A stretch of DNA of 64,000 nucleotides. Source: Symbiodinium natans. Lineage: Eukaryota; Sar; Dinophyceae; Suessiales; Symbiodiniaceae. A program made the position numbers and the translations under genes. Shown one piece after another: positions 36,033 through 47,852 of the stretch (position 1 is its first letter; every line of letters starts with the position of its first letter). The stretch covers positions 174,531 through 238,530 of the forward strand of contig CAJNDS010000037.1 of NCBI GenBank assembly GCA_905221605.1, in the 5' to 3' direction. The notes beneath the pieces were generated by a model. The model saw only the letters and a list, made by a program, of their open reading frames with translations, was not told the origin of the DNA and did no database searches.

Positions 36033-39000
36033 CCTTTCGAAAGCAGACGGGGAGTGGACAGGACTGGAAGCCGAAAGTTTGGGGTGCCCATCCGTGAACA
36101 CGCTAGCTACTCGAGCGCCGCCTGCTGTGTCATGCTCCTGTCGTGGGACACATCGGACCCGAAATTTTCAACGGGAGCCTAATGCCCAACCGCTTGAACT
36201 GGAAACCCCTTTCAGCCCATGAATTCCGAATCCGGGCCAAGGCCCGCCGTAACACCGTCAAGCTCTGAGTGGGAATCTCTGTTGGACGAGGCACTGGGAT
36301 CAGAAAAGAGGATCTTAGATTTTTTGCTCACGCACAACAGCTGGTGAAGGGAGTAGGAGTCAGTCTTGTAAAATGGAACTTGACAGTGATGTCCCAAGCC
36401 CATGGCAGCATTCGAGAACTGTTGCACAAATGTGCTGTGTGAGGCGCACGAGCCTTCGCAAGAGGCGACTGGGAGCGAACTGGCACTGCTAGCTTATAAC
36501 TTTTTATTTGTAAGTCTGCGTTTGAAGATGCGCGATTGAGCTGTCCATCAGAACTGAAACTCTCGGACCAAGCACGGCTGACACATTCCAAACACTCCAC
36601 ATTAACGATAGTGGTGCCGTGTACGAAGCCCTGTTTGCGCATCTTGCAGCGTGCACGCCGTCGTGTGCCAATCATGGCGCAGCATTTCGTGGCTCGTTGC
36701 CGTGTGCGTGGGCATTGGGCTCTGCATGCTTGGGTATGTTGCGGGTCATGTTGTGGGGGTTGCTGGCGAGATTTGCAAACTACAATTGCAGGAGTTGCAA
36801 AATGGCAAGAAACGACTGCAGATGCCTAACTGACTCTTCAGGCAACCATTTCTTAACTCCTCAACATGTTCCGAACAAAGGTGTATTCTTGCTTCGTTGC
36901 ATTTTGTTTCCCCTCCTAGAGGCAGACACAATCACTTGTCGTTGCAATTGATTCTCCTGCACAACGGGAACAGAACATTGGAGCCGGCGGTTTGAAAGTT
37001 TCTGCATCGAGAATGAGAGATAATTTAGGGAATTCATGATGGGCAGCCTCTTCTCCAAAATCTGTATCTGCGTGTGTGCGTGTGCCTTGCGCGTGCGCGT
37101 GCGCGGGCGCGTGTCAGCTACAGCACAAATCGGTGAGTTGCTGATCTCCAGGCCGCATGTGCTGCAAGGATTGCACCATGCACGATTGCAAAGTGGCAAC
37201 ATGCTGTTTACGAAGCTCCAAAAGGCTTTCTGGTGGAATAGTCCTCAAGGTTCAGTGTGCATGTTGCGTGCATGCAGCATGCGTGCTGCAGCCTTCATCA
37301 GCTTGCGGGCAGTCGAAGGGCTGTTGTTTGATCTATTGGTTCGAAACCCTCCAATTCCAAACCGCATGGTGAATCTATTGTTCGAGACAGCATGGAACGA
37401 TGCAGTCTTTATTGGAAAAACTAGGAGACTCCGTCGCTCGCTTGCGTGATACGTTCATCCCTGCAGCGTGACCAACTTCCTGTATCTCCACGCACTAAGC
37501 GTTGTCTCATCTTGTAGGAGGATTTGTCGCATGAAAACCATTGGTTCCAGATGCCGCCAGGCTTTGAATTCCATCGTGGTGCCTTGCCTGCCTGTCAGAC
37601 AGCAAGTGGAACGGGACAGCTAGTTTTTTTCAAAACAGGTTTTTGGTGGCCATAACTGGTCTGGGCGGAAGAGAACTTCCACGGCATCTTTTGAGTATTT
37701 ACACTTTCTGGTGTTTTGTCGGACAGAATTAGTGGGCGTGTTCATGACGTCCTGGTGTTTTGCGCGTCCAGTTCTTGTTCTTCTTGACCATTCGAAAGTA
37801 GTATAGCGTTTAGGATTTAGTGGATAATTGCCATCGACATTAACATTGAGCCCTGAGTTTGAACATTGAAGAACGGGCACGATCAAACATCTGCTGAGGA
37901 GATGCTCAACGCGCAAAAGGCGCGTTTGTTGCCGCCCGGATTGAACAGCAGCTCCTGCAGTTCTGATCAAAAGCGCTTCATGTATGATCTTTCGATCCCC
38001 CAAGGGCGTACAATAAAGGCCCGTGGCCGAGCAAGCCAAGTGAACTCCGTAAAGCCCTAAAACTAAAACGGTGGGAGTTTTTGTCGGACACCTTTATTTT
38101 TCTGAATGCAGGCACATGGGTTTGATGCGAAAGGCGAAAGGCTCGGGTTTGATGTCTTGAAGGCTTAGATCAGGAACCTTCTACACATTTTGAGCAAATC
38201 CTTGGACGTGGAATGTTGACGCTGCATGAGGCAGGAGAACCACATGCTTTCCCTTGAGTCCGAGATTGTTCGTTTGTCCAAGGACCGTTTGCGCGCCATA
38301 AGTCGTTTCAAGCTTCTGAATCTGCCACAACTAGGGTAAATTAAGACTCTTGGGTCGGGCTCATGTGAGTTTCTTGAAGCGCCTTCTCTTTGCGAGCTTC
38401 GGTTTTTGCACAGGCTGTACACGATCAAAAGGCATGCCAGGGCAACTGAGCATAGTTGAGTTGCCTATGCATGGCTAGAAGCTCAGTAGCACAAGTTTCC
38501 TTTTTACTGCATCGCAAAGGCTAGTGTAGCTGGGCTTGAGTTCATCACTCCCTACCTCCGTAGGAGTCTGCGTACAAGCCCCAGATGGTGCCGGTATAAT
38601 GGTTCTCTTTTTTTGCTTTGTTTATGCGGTGCGGGGGGGGAGGGGGTACAAACAGAGATCACGATTTAGATCCAAAAAGCGCCATCCAAATCACACGATG
38701 CATACAAGATGTTTGTGTCTATGTGGGGGGGGTTAATGCAGGGTTGCGTGGCGCTGGCATTGGCAGGTCGAAGGTGCGCCAGGCGTAAGGTGTGCGTCGA
38801 GTGTTGAAGGTGGGGAGCCGGGGGGGTTTAAGGGGGTGGGGAGTTGGGGCACGATAGTCGCCACAGTAGTCCTGACGAATCGGAGGAGCCAGGGGGGGTT
38901 TAAGCAGAACGGACATGACAATGGCTGCGAGGCCGCGAAATAAGCCTGCGAGGTGAGACCGCGAAGTGAGGTTGCGAGGCTGCGAGGTGAAAGCGAGGCC

Positions 39001-39420
39001 GCGAGGTGCTTGGAAGTTTGCGCGGGTCTGTAAAAGTTATGGGCTAGTCAGGATTACCATATAACTGCTTGCTTGCTTGTTCTGGGACATAACTGCTAGC
39101 TGCTAGCTCTGATAGAAAGGTGTTGTAAGACTTATGTATGGGTCAGTCACGTAAAGAGTGTAGCAGCGGTTATGGCAACTACCCAAGTGTTTAGGTTGGC
39201 TAAGGTACTTTGGGTTTAGTGGAGACTTAAGCCTTAAACCCTAAAAGCCACGCCACTGCGACTGCGAAACCTTTGCCATATGCGCACGATGCCGATGAGG
39301 CTGATGCATCTGCAGGCTACAACACGTTTTAACCGTCCAGTGCTTTGAGGGTTTAAACTTTCCAGAGTCTTCAGCTTTCTGAGCATTTTGACCTTCCAGG
39401 GTTTGAAGAACGTCCATGTG
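36033..39420. other. non-coding stretch, mostly featureless
   Basis: No gene family is recognised. A short GCGAGG-rich degenerate repeat lies at about 38928-39010, and G-runs occur near 38633 and 38723. ORFs are short and mutually overlapping. Confidence 0.4.
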
Positions 39421-39930
39421 TGGCCCCGGCCCATCCATTGCTCAAGCAGCCGTGCCCGCTGCAGAGCATCCATGCCCGAACGATGTTTACGAAAACACGC
39501 TAACAGTCCATCCATTTCCCAGAGCGTCCATACCCAGGCAGTAATTCCGTCCATGCTACCAGCGACCAATCCCCTGGAGCATCCATGCCTGTGCACTGAT
39601 TAGCACTGATTGCGCCTCAGCTGTCAATGTCTCCTTTGGTTATTTAGGGCATCCATGCCCGTACCATGATTGCGTCCGTGCTACGAGTGCATCCATTCCA
39701 TGCCCGAATGATGATTACGTCCGTGCTGCCACTGCAGCAATTCCCCAAGGCATCCATGCCGGTACGCTGGGCCATGCCCAACGATGGGTACGTCCATGCT
39801 AGCCCGAGCATCCATGCCCGAACGATGATTATGTCCATGCTACCAGCGCATCCATTCCCCAGGATATCCGTGCCTGAACGATGGATATGTCCAATCTACC
39901 AGCGCGCCAGTTTTCCAGAGCATCCATGCC
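39421..39930 (+). repeat. degenerate ~55-60-bp minisatellite (GCATCCATGCCCG core)
   Basis: About nine diverged copies share GCATCCATGCCCG followed by ACGATGATTACGTCCATGC and a CTACCAGC-like end. They recur at about 39466, 39523, 39580, 39648, 39690, 39750, 39808, 39848 and 39919. Overlapping ORFs on both strands follow the repeat and are not called. Confidence 0.75.
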
Positions 39931-41428
<1,498 letters not shown>

Positions 41429-42594
41429 TTGCGCGTGTGCACGCGCGTGTCGTGCTTGCGTTTGTACACCTTTGTACCGCGCGTACCTGCCCATGTACTT
41501 TGAGTCATGTTTCGCTTGTGTAGGCTGAGTATGACTTGATTTTCTTTTGCACTTTTGCAAAACACTGAGACACTAGGATCAGCGTCAGCAAGTTGCGCTC
41601 GAGCCTTTCGACACGCGATTTCAATCCTGCGAATCCACAAGCATCCGCCTAGAAAAGTGTTATGTGAGCCTGCGAAATTCCACGTAGTAGCTGGCAATCC
41701 ACCTACTTGCACTGCCCACAGCTCAAATGAGCTAGTGTGCCAGGAAGGTCGGAAACTTTGCTTCAGGCACTCGCCATCCTACCATCAAAGCAGAGGAACA
41801 CTTGAAAATCTTGAGCTTGCCAGCGATGTAAACACAGACGGTTAGCAAGGACATGGTCATGAATCAGCTTGCTCATCGCAGCAGCTAGCTAGTAGTGTTG
41901 ACCTTGAGATGTGCGTTGGATATGCCACCCGTGTTCGTTTTGCATGGTTTGCTGTCGTACCCCAAGTTCAATTCATTGCCTTTACCAGATCGCAACTCGT
42001 GAGTCGCAAAGCTCAGACAAGGTTTTGATGCCAGTGGAGACAGCCAGCAATGCATCGCACCCAGCCATTGCCCCGCATGTTGGTGACTGTTCGTGCACCG
42101 GACCTAAGAAATGCTCTGCGTTCGTGCCAACTTGGAGTTTGAGTAAGAGAGCGGCAATTTTTTGAAGGCTTTTGGAAGACCTGCTTGCTGAGGGTGGCTC
42201 TGGCATCGGTGCCACAATGCCGCTCTTGGGTCGCACATTGAGTTCTCTTGTAGTCACACCCACCCAAAACACCCACCCAAACTACAGGACACACAGGAAC
42301 CGATGTCGAATTCGAATAGTAATGGACAATCACGAAAGCTAGCCCGTAGGAGCTGGCCGAGTTTCTTACCAACCGCTAGGTTGAACAACAGGGGTGTGGG
42401 GTAAACTCCACCGGGATTGGGTGGCCAAGCCCTACCTTTTTGAGGTCCCGAACGGACCTTGCCGGCTCGAAAATTGATGCTCAGCCTCAGGGGGCGCTTG
42501 GGCTAAGCGCACCCGAAGGCTCAGGGTCCAACAGCTGCTGTGTAATATTTCTTCAAGACAGCGTCGAAACGACGTTACTACATCTCCATGCACG
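41429..42594. other. non-coding stretch, no gene recognised
   Basis: Unique sequence with short overlapping ORFs. No motif is recognised. Confidence 0.4.
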
Positions 42595-42975
42595 GACAGT
42601 CTGGGGTCGGGCACTCCAGGCTGGGCACTCCGGGGATTCTCTGGTGATGCTCTTCACTCTGGGGTTGGGCACTGCAGGGTTTTGTGGGATGATAACCCCA
42701 GACAGTCCCGGCAGTTTCCGGGCATACTCTGGGTTGGGCACTCCAAAAACTCTTTGGGGATACTTTGGGGTTGGGCATTCCAGAATGCTCTGATATTGCA
42801 CTCGGGGCTGGGCACTCCAGGGTTCTGTGGGGGAGTCTGGGCCCTGGGATTCTCGGGGGTTGGGCACTCCAGGCATTCTCTGGGGATGGTCTTGGGGCTG
42901 GGCACTCGACGGATTTTTTGCTCCAGGGTTCTTTGGGGGATGCTCTGGCCAGGGATTCTTGCTCTGGGGTGGGAT
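42595..42975 (+). repeat. degenerate TTGGGCACTCCAGG minisatellite
   Basis: Nine or more diverged units share GGGTTGGGCACTCCAGG followed by TTCTCTGGGGAT. Spacing is irregular at about 40-60 bp. Long open frames on the minus strand (for example 42654-43052) read as proline-rich repeats and are not credible. The TTCTCTGG half-motif reappears at 61290-61375. Confidence 0.75.
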
Positions 42976-44520
42976 ACGGCTGATGGACGAGGAGTAGACA
43001 GGTCGTGCACTGGGTAGTCAACGGCAGGTCTCACACTTGCCTGTTTGGTCAATGCCGTTCTCCTCAGTGGCTAATCCAGCAACTGCACTAGCTTTCGTTC
43101 CTGCAGTCCCCCACAAGCTAGGAGAATAGACAGATACAGATACCTTCCTTGTAAAGAATAGAGGAATGGAGGTCGTCGTATTGAAGTGCTCGAGTATAGC
43201 AGAACTACAGCCTTCGTATTGTGAAAACCAGCTTCAGCACAAATCTGGCTTTGCAAAGCGTTGGTCTCCAGATGTATGTGCTTGAATCCACCAGTCTTGC
43301 CATGTGCAATCACAGCAAAGATGATGAAGGATGGCTTGCTGCACCGTGTTGGTCTCCACCGTTCCCGAGGTCAGCTTCTCCTTGGACTGGATCCGGCAGC
43401 AGCCTGCAGGCCCTTCGTTCCGTCACGCATTCTAGTTGATTGAGACAGTGGAGAGTGAGGACCCAGTCACTGAGGGTTCAAGGCCCAGCTGCTTTCAAAT
43501 CAGATGCAAGGCCGAGAGATGTTCCATGGTTCGAGGATTTTTGCACCCTGGGTTTTAGCATCTTTGCAAAAAGGTCCAGCTGCACCCGTCGGCTCCAGCC
43601 ATGTTGCACTCCAAGCAAAGTTGTCTGGAGTTCAGCGCGCACCTCGCATCATGCACCAGCAAATGGCAGAGAACAGCAACAACCACCACTGCCACCACCG
43701 CGATCACCGCCGTAACCACAACAGCAACAACAGCGACAGCACAACACCCACAATCACAAGCATAAGCAAGAAGAACCTCCAGCAACCCCACTTGCACTGA
43801 AAACCTTGAATTTCGATTTTGTCCTCTCAGGGTTTCGCCAACCCGCGTGTTGGAAACCTTCGGGGGAGACTCCTAACTTTTCTTGTCGCCTGTGATGTTG
43901 ACTGCTAGCGTCTGCCATGTAGTCTGCTCTGTCGCTTGAGAGGATTTGGATCTGTCGCTTGCTGGGGCCGGCGAGTTTCCAGGCGCAGCAGATTAATAAT
44001 CTTCTAAAGACTGGAATTCAGATTCCTCTTTGAGAGTCTAATGGGATGGGGCCATGTTGAAGAGAAGGAGCCCATACACGTATAGGCCAAGATTGTTTTT
44101 GCGAGGCATCTTGTATGTGCTCTCTTTGTCGGGTAGATGGGAAAAGTGTTATTTTCAGGTACCCAAACCTGACCAGTTTTATCGTGCGAGCCACGTAAAA
44201 CTTTTCAACTTTTCATGAGGAGCAATAAGGTTCAAAACAGTGGGTTCACAGGTTCATGGTTCACTTCCCCAAATGTCATTGACATGGCCAAGCTATTGGG
44301 GGCAAGGCTGGGGTTGGCCCCTGCTTTGTAGTTCCGAAGGGAGCGATTGCTGGAAACACTCAATGGGATGTAGCGCGCGGTTGGGAAGATCCTTTTTTTG
44401 GGTCACGGTCACGGCGGTATTCGCATCGTTGTCACGGTATTTTGCATCGTTGTCACATTTGATAGCATCCCCTCAATTGCACCGTGGATTTCTGATTGCT
44501 AAACGCTGAAGGCTTCAGGT
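42976..44520. other. non-coding stretch, small CAC/CAG triplet patch
   Basis: A patch of AACCACCACTGCCACC-like triplets lies at about 43678-43770. Otherwise no repeat or gene is recognised. Confidence 0.4.
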
Positions 44521-44835
44521 GGGCTACCCACGTGAAAACTTGACAGCCTTGCAGTTTTGCAGTCTTTTGAAAGTGCATCCTTGGTTGCTGGGTCAGGACA
44601 ACTTCAAAAACTCATAGGCCAGGGCCTTCATGAACTTCAAAGGCCTGATGTCTAGAAGGTTTGAGGCTTTACCGCATGGGCTACCTGCCCCCCTGAAAGC
44701 TTGACTGCCCGGCTGCTTTATACGTTTTTTAAAAAGGAATCCTTGGGTTCTGGGCATGGACAGATTAACGTTTCAGAGGCCGACGCCCTAGGCATCCCTA
44801 GGCCTTTGCGAAGTCCTGAAGCTTGGAAACAGAAT
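44521..44835 (+). repeat. diverged tandem duplication, 157-bp offset
   Basis: GGGCTACCCACGTGAAAACTTGAC at 44521 onward corresponds to GGGCTACCTGCCCCCCTGAAAGC at 44678 onward. Later matches include ATCCTTGG, CTGGG, GGACA and GGCCT. The two copies are strongly diverged. Confidence 0.5.
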
Positions 44836-46498
44836 TGGCCTTGATCAACCTGAATCAAACTCTTCCAAGGTGCTTCCTGCCATTCAACCCGTTAATCATG
44901 CAGTGCAGCCATCGTTTCGCACCCTTGCGGGATACGTTTAATTCCGATGTTTACATGACGGTCATGACTTCTATCGAGGTCCCAAGGTGGTTTTTTTGCC
45001 CGCCGCAACCCATGTTCACTGGAAGGGCGAGATGCGAAGATTTCGCCGATGTCTTCGAAGACCGCGCCCGGCGTCGGCATCAAACGAAACTCCGCCGCTA
45101 AGGGGGGGACGTGCAAGAGTTGAATTTCAAAGGCTTGAGATGGACCGTCACTCTGCCCGAATGACAGTGCATTATGCAGCAAGCTTGCTGTTTCTGAAGA
45201 TGGGTCACTGGGTTTTTGTTTTGTGTGGTGAAAATGCTTGACTTTGCTGCAGCTGTTGGAAGGCTGCGGGGTGGCCTTGGCAGGCAAGTTGCTAAGTTCT
45301 AGTCGTTTGCTTGAGAGAATTCCGAAAAGCCGATGAGAATAAGCATTGGCCCGGCACCCAACGGACTCAACTCCTTTGGAAGCTCTAAACAGGATGGTGC
45401 CTCGCCGCCTGCTTCTCAACTAGGCCCTGTAAATCTTGTGCCTCCAACCATCTCCCACGACATGTTTATAAAGATATATGACCTTAACAAGAAACTTGAC
45501 GGCCCATGCGGGCTGCCTCCAGACCCCTGTCCTAGTATTCACAAATCTTTTCGCAAGGAGTGGGGAAAGTCGAGCCCAAGGAGGCACGCCTGAAGAAGTG
45601 CCAGCAAAAGCTGCAGTCTTCCGAATTTGTGGGTTTCAAGGCTGCGGAAGCACGTTTCGGGCTTGAATGTATCAGCCCATCAGGACCAAGCAGGACTCGA
45701 ATGCGCTAGAGGTGCTGAAAAATGCACACAGTTCCTCCCCGAAAGGTTGCTCCTGCTGGCCCAGATCCCCAGGGTCGGACAACAGCATCGTGGCAGCAGT
45801 GCATGCTGCATGTTCGGAGGACGGTTTTGAAATTCGGAAGTGAATGTAAAGTTTGTCGCAGTTTGGGATTCCAAGGCTTGATGATTATGAGTATTATGTT
45901 TCCTGCAGAGAACTACTTCGCGGCTTCAACCAGCGTTGTACCAGGCGCCAGTTCTATGCGAGGTTCACAACAATGCTCTCGAGCTTTGGGAGTTCGAGGT
46001 GCTTGTGAGACCCAAGCCCCCTGCACCAAGTTTCCGAGCTGATGTCTGCAGGGCAGGGGCACAGCAGTTCGAAGCATCCTGCTTGGACGCTTGTTTTTGC
46101 TTGATGGTACAGGGCCGTTACAGATTACAAACCGCTTCCAACAGTCAAACAAACACCAGCATTCGTAGCCCTAAGAGCCATGATGTTTTCCTTGACCTTC
46201 TGCACACACTACCCGTGCATCAAGGTAATGCTGAGAAATCTGCCGAACAACTACACGAGGGAGTCCTGACTGCATGTGCGTCCAGGATGTAAGCCACAAC
46301 CATGACGATTGACTTCGATAAGCCTGCAGTGCGCTTCAGCATGTATGTTGCTCAAAGCCGTCGGTGTAGTTGGAGCCGCGTCGACTCTTGAGTACTCTGC
46401 TGCTGCACTTTTGACGTTTGGCGTTACAAGCTTGATTTTCTCAGCAGACAATGGCAATGTTTTCCGGCAAAGATCATTTTGTCTTGGCGCGTAGGAAG
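44836..46498. other. probable upstream intron or unidentified exons of the MEI2-like gene
   Basis: The N-terminal beta-strand of the MEI2-type RRM (expected consensus TT-x-ML-R/K-N) must lie upstream of 46499. I could not find it here on the plus strand. The frame at 45936-46292 is open for 118 codons but has no recognisable motif. No other feature is seen. Confidence 0.3.
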
Positions 46499-46565
46499 CA
46501 TGAACTTCTTGACACAGGACATGCTCTTGGACCTGATTGACAGCATGGGCTTCCGTGGACAATAT
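46499..46565 (+). CDS. MEI2-like RRM protein, exon A (RRM start region)
   Basis: This exon encodes MNFLTQDMLLDLIDSMGFRG followed by QY. It corresponds to the RRM helix-1 region of MEI2-type C-terminal RRMs (RRM_2 family), where plant MEI2-like proteins show YTSKMLLAAID. MEI2-like proteins bind RNA and act in meiosis and differentiation in yeast and plants; the role here is unknown. The start follows AG at 46497-46498. It ends in phase 0 before GTGATT, and the next exon restores the family sequence exactly (QY then DFLYLPIDF). The exon coding the first RRM strand was not found, so the protein is N-terminally incomplete in this annotation. Confidence 0.72.
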
Positions 46566-46699
46566 GTGATTTGGATGCACAGGAAGGCGAGCAAAGTGGC
46601 AGAATTCTTTTCAATACAGCGGTTACTTGTGGTGGCTGTCTTGCTCTTTGTTCCCCAGCCCTGCAAGACCTCGAACATTGAAGCCTGTTTTTTTCCAAG
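46566..46699 (+). other. intron A-B of the MEI2-like gene, GT-AG, 134 bp
   Basis: Begins GTGATT and ends TTTTTTTCCAAG with a good pyrimidine tract. Phase 0. Reading through it gives unrelated sequence, whereas splicing joins two consecutive segments of one RRM. Confidence 0.72.
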
Positions 46700-46775
46700 G
46701 ATTTCTTGTACCTCCCCATTGATTTCCAGACCCATGCGTGCCTGGGCTATGCGTTCGTCAACTTGGTGGATCCAG
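46700..46775 (+). CDS. MEI2-like RRM protein, exon B (RNP region)
   Basis: Encodes DFLYLPIDFQTHACLGYAFV then NLVDP plus one base. The hallmarks are FLYLPIDF and GYAFVN, the core of MEI2-type RRMs (compare FLYLPIDF and GYAFIN in plant MEI2-like proteins). The downstream donor is G|GCTCGA, a GC donor. Its phase-1 end joins precisely to exon C to give DPG followed by VVPSFWRAFDGF. Without that splice the frame runs into unrelated sequence. The next exon lies 13.5 kb away because a retrotransposon occupies the intron. Confidence 0.8.
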
Positions 46776-47694
46776 GCTCGAGGGCTTGTTCTGGGACAGT
46801 GCCAGGGATGTCATCCGGATGATTTCTACGTGTGGCCCCACAATGAGTGGAGGAGCCTGTTTGTGCTCATCTCCTCTTGTAGAGAATGGAAGAAGGAAGA
46901 AGCGGAGTTACCAAGGCAAGGTGCATTGTCTTTCTGAACTCAAGGGAATAAGGATGGTCAACCGGTCAACCCAGAGCTGAGCCTTAACCCACTCACATGA
47001 TAGCATGACCATCTTTCCTGGGATTGGCAGGAACAGTATGGCGAGCTGTGCAGAGCCATGCCCGTTCCAGACTTTGCTGTGCAAAGTCAAGGCTTCTGGC
47101 TGTCCTTAGGTCCTTGGCCTACTTTCGCATCCCGCTGGCTCGCACTGCCTACAGAGGATCTCCAAATCGTCACTCCGTTTCTCACACAAACAGAGGACGG
47201 CTCCTTGCCCTTTGCTGTGGTGCATACAAAGCTGTGTGGTTCTTTGACCATCTTTGACCCTCGACGTCGCGGACCTGAATCCTGGGCATGTTTTCTGCTC
47301 CATCATCCAGGGCTGATCTGCCCGCTCATGGGACCTCCCCATGGACTTCAGGGTAGCAAAGCTGCGTCAGCCGCTGTTTTTACAGTTTCATGGAGCTTGT
47401 TGTCGCCGACCTCGTTGATTGTTTCCAAGCTTCATTCGATCTCAGTCAGCCTTGTCCAAGCTTCTTCGATCTTTCACTTCGAAAGACCCAGTGTTGGAGC
47501 CAGCAGCGACTTTCAGCATCCCCCAAAGAAGTATCGCTGTCGCGTTCGAAAGCAGCCGCAATTGGTCTCTTTGTCGCCATCAGGCCACCATCCCACTTCA
47601 GCATCCAGAGGTCGCTGAGTGCCAGCAGCATGTCGTATAGCACAAACAGAGGCTGTCTGTGGCCCTTGATAGTTGGTTACGGCGCTCTAACTTC

Positions 47695-47699
47695 ACTAC
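47695..47699. repeat. target-site duplication, left copy (ACTAC)
   Basis: ACTAC immediately precedes the 5' LTR and is repeated exactly after the 3' LTR at 57588-57592. Five bases is the usual Ty1/copia length. Confidence 0.95.
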
Positions 47700-47852
47700 T
47701 GCTAAATCAGCATTCCGTTGAAGGTGCCACGTTGTATCTCGCCGCTCCATGACGGCTACAGGGGAAGGGACTGCGCAGCTTAGAGCCAAAAGAGTAGCTG
47801 CCTTTTGCTATGTGCGCTGGAGGTCCAGGCTCTGCTACGGGATAGAATCACA
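47700..47852 (+). repeat. 5' LTR, 153 bp
   Basis: Starts TGCTAAATCAGC and ends GAATCACA. I compared it base by base with the 3' copy and found no difference. It is short for an LTR. The first ATG of the long gag-pol frame (47805) is inside it. Confidence 0.97.

Noticed and set aside
43440-43500. B-box-like GGTTCAAGGCC suggesting a tRNA gene
   Set aside because: No A-box at the right distance and no cloverleaf can be drawn from the flanking sequence.
46738-46980. 80-codon frame containing GLFWDSARDV, resembling the FW-containing RRM segment in another frame
   Set aside because: The correct segment (FWRAFDGF) is found in phase at 60254. This stretch is better explained as intron following the GC donor at 46776.
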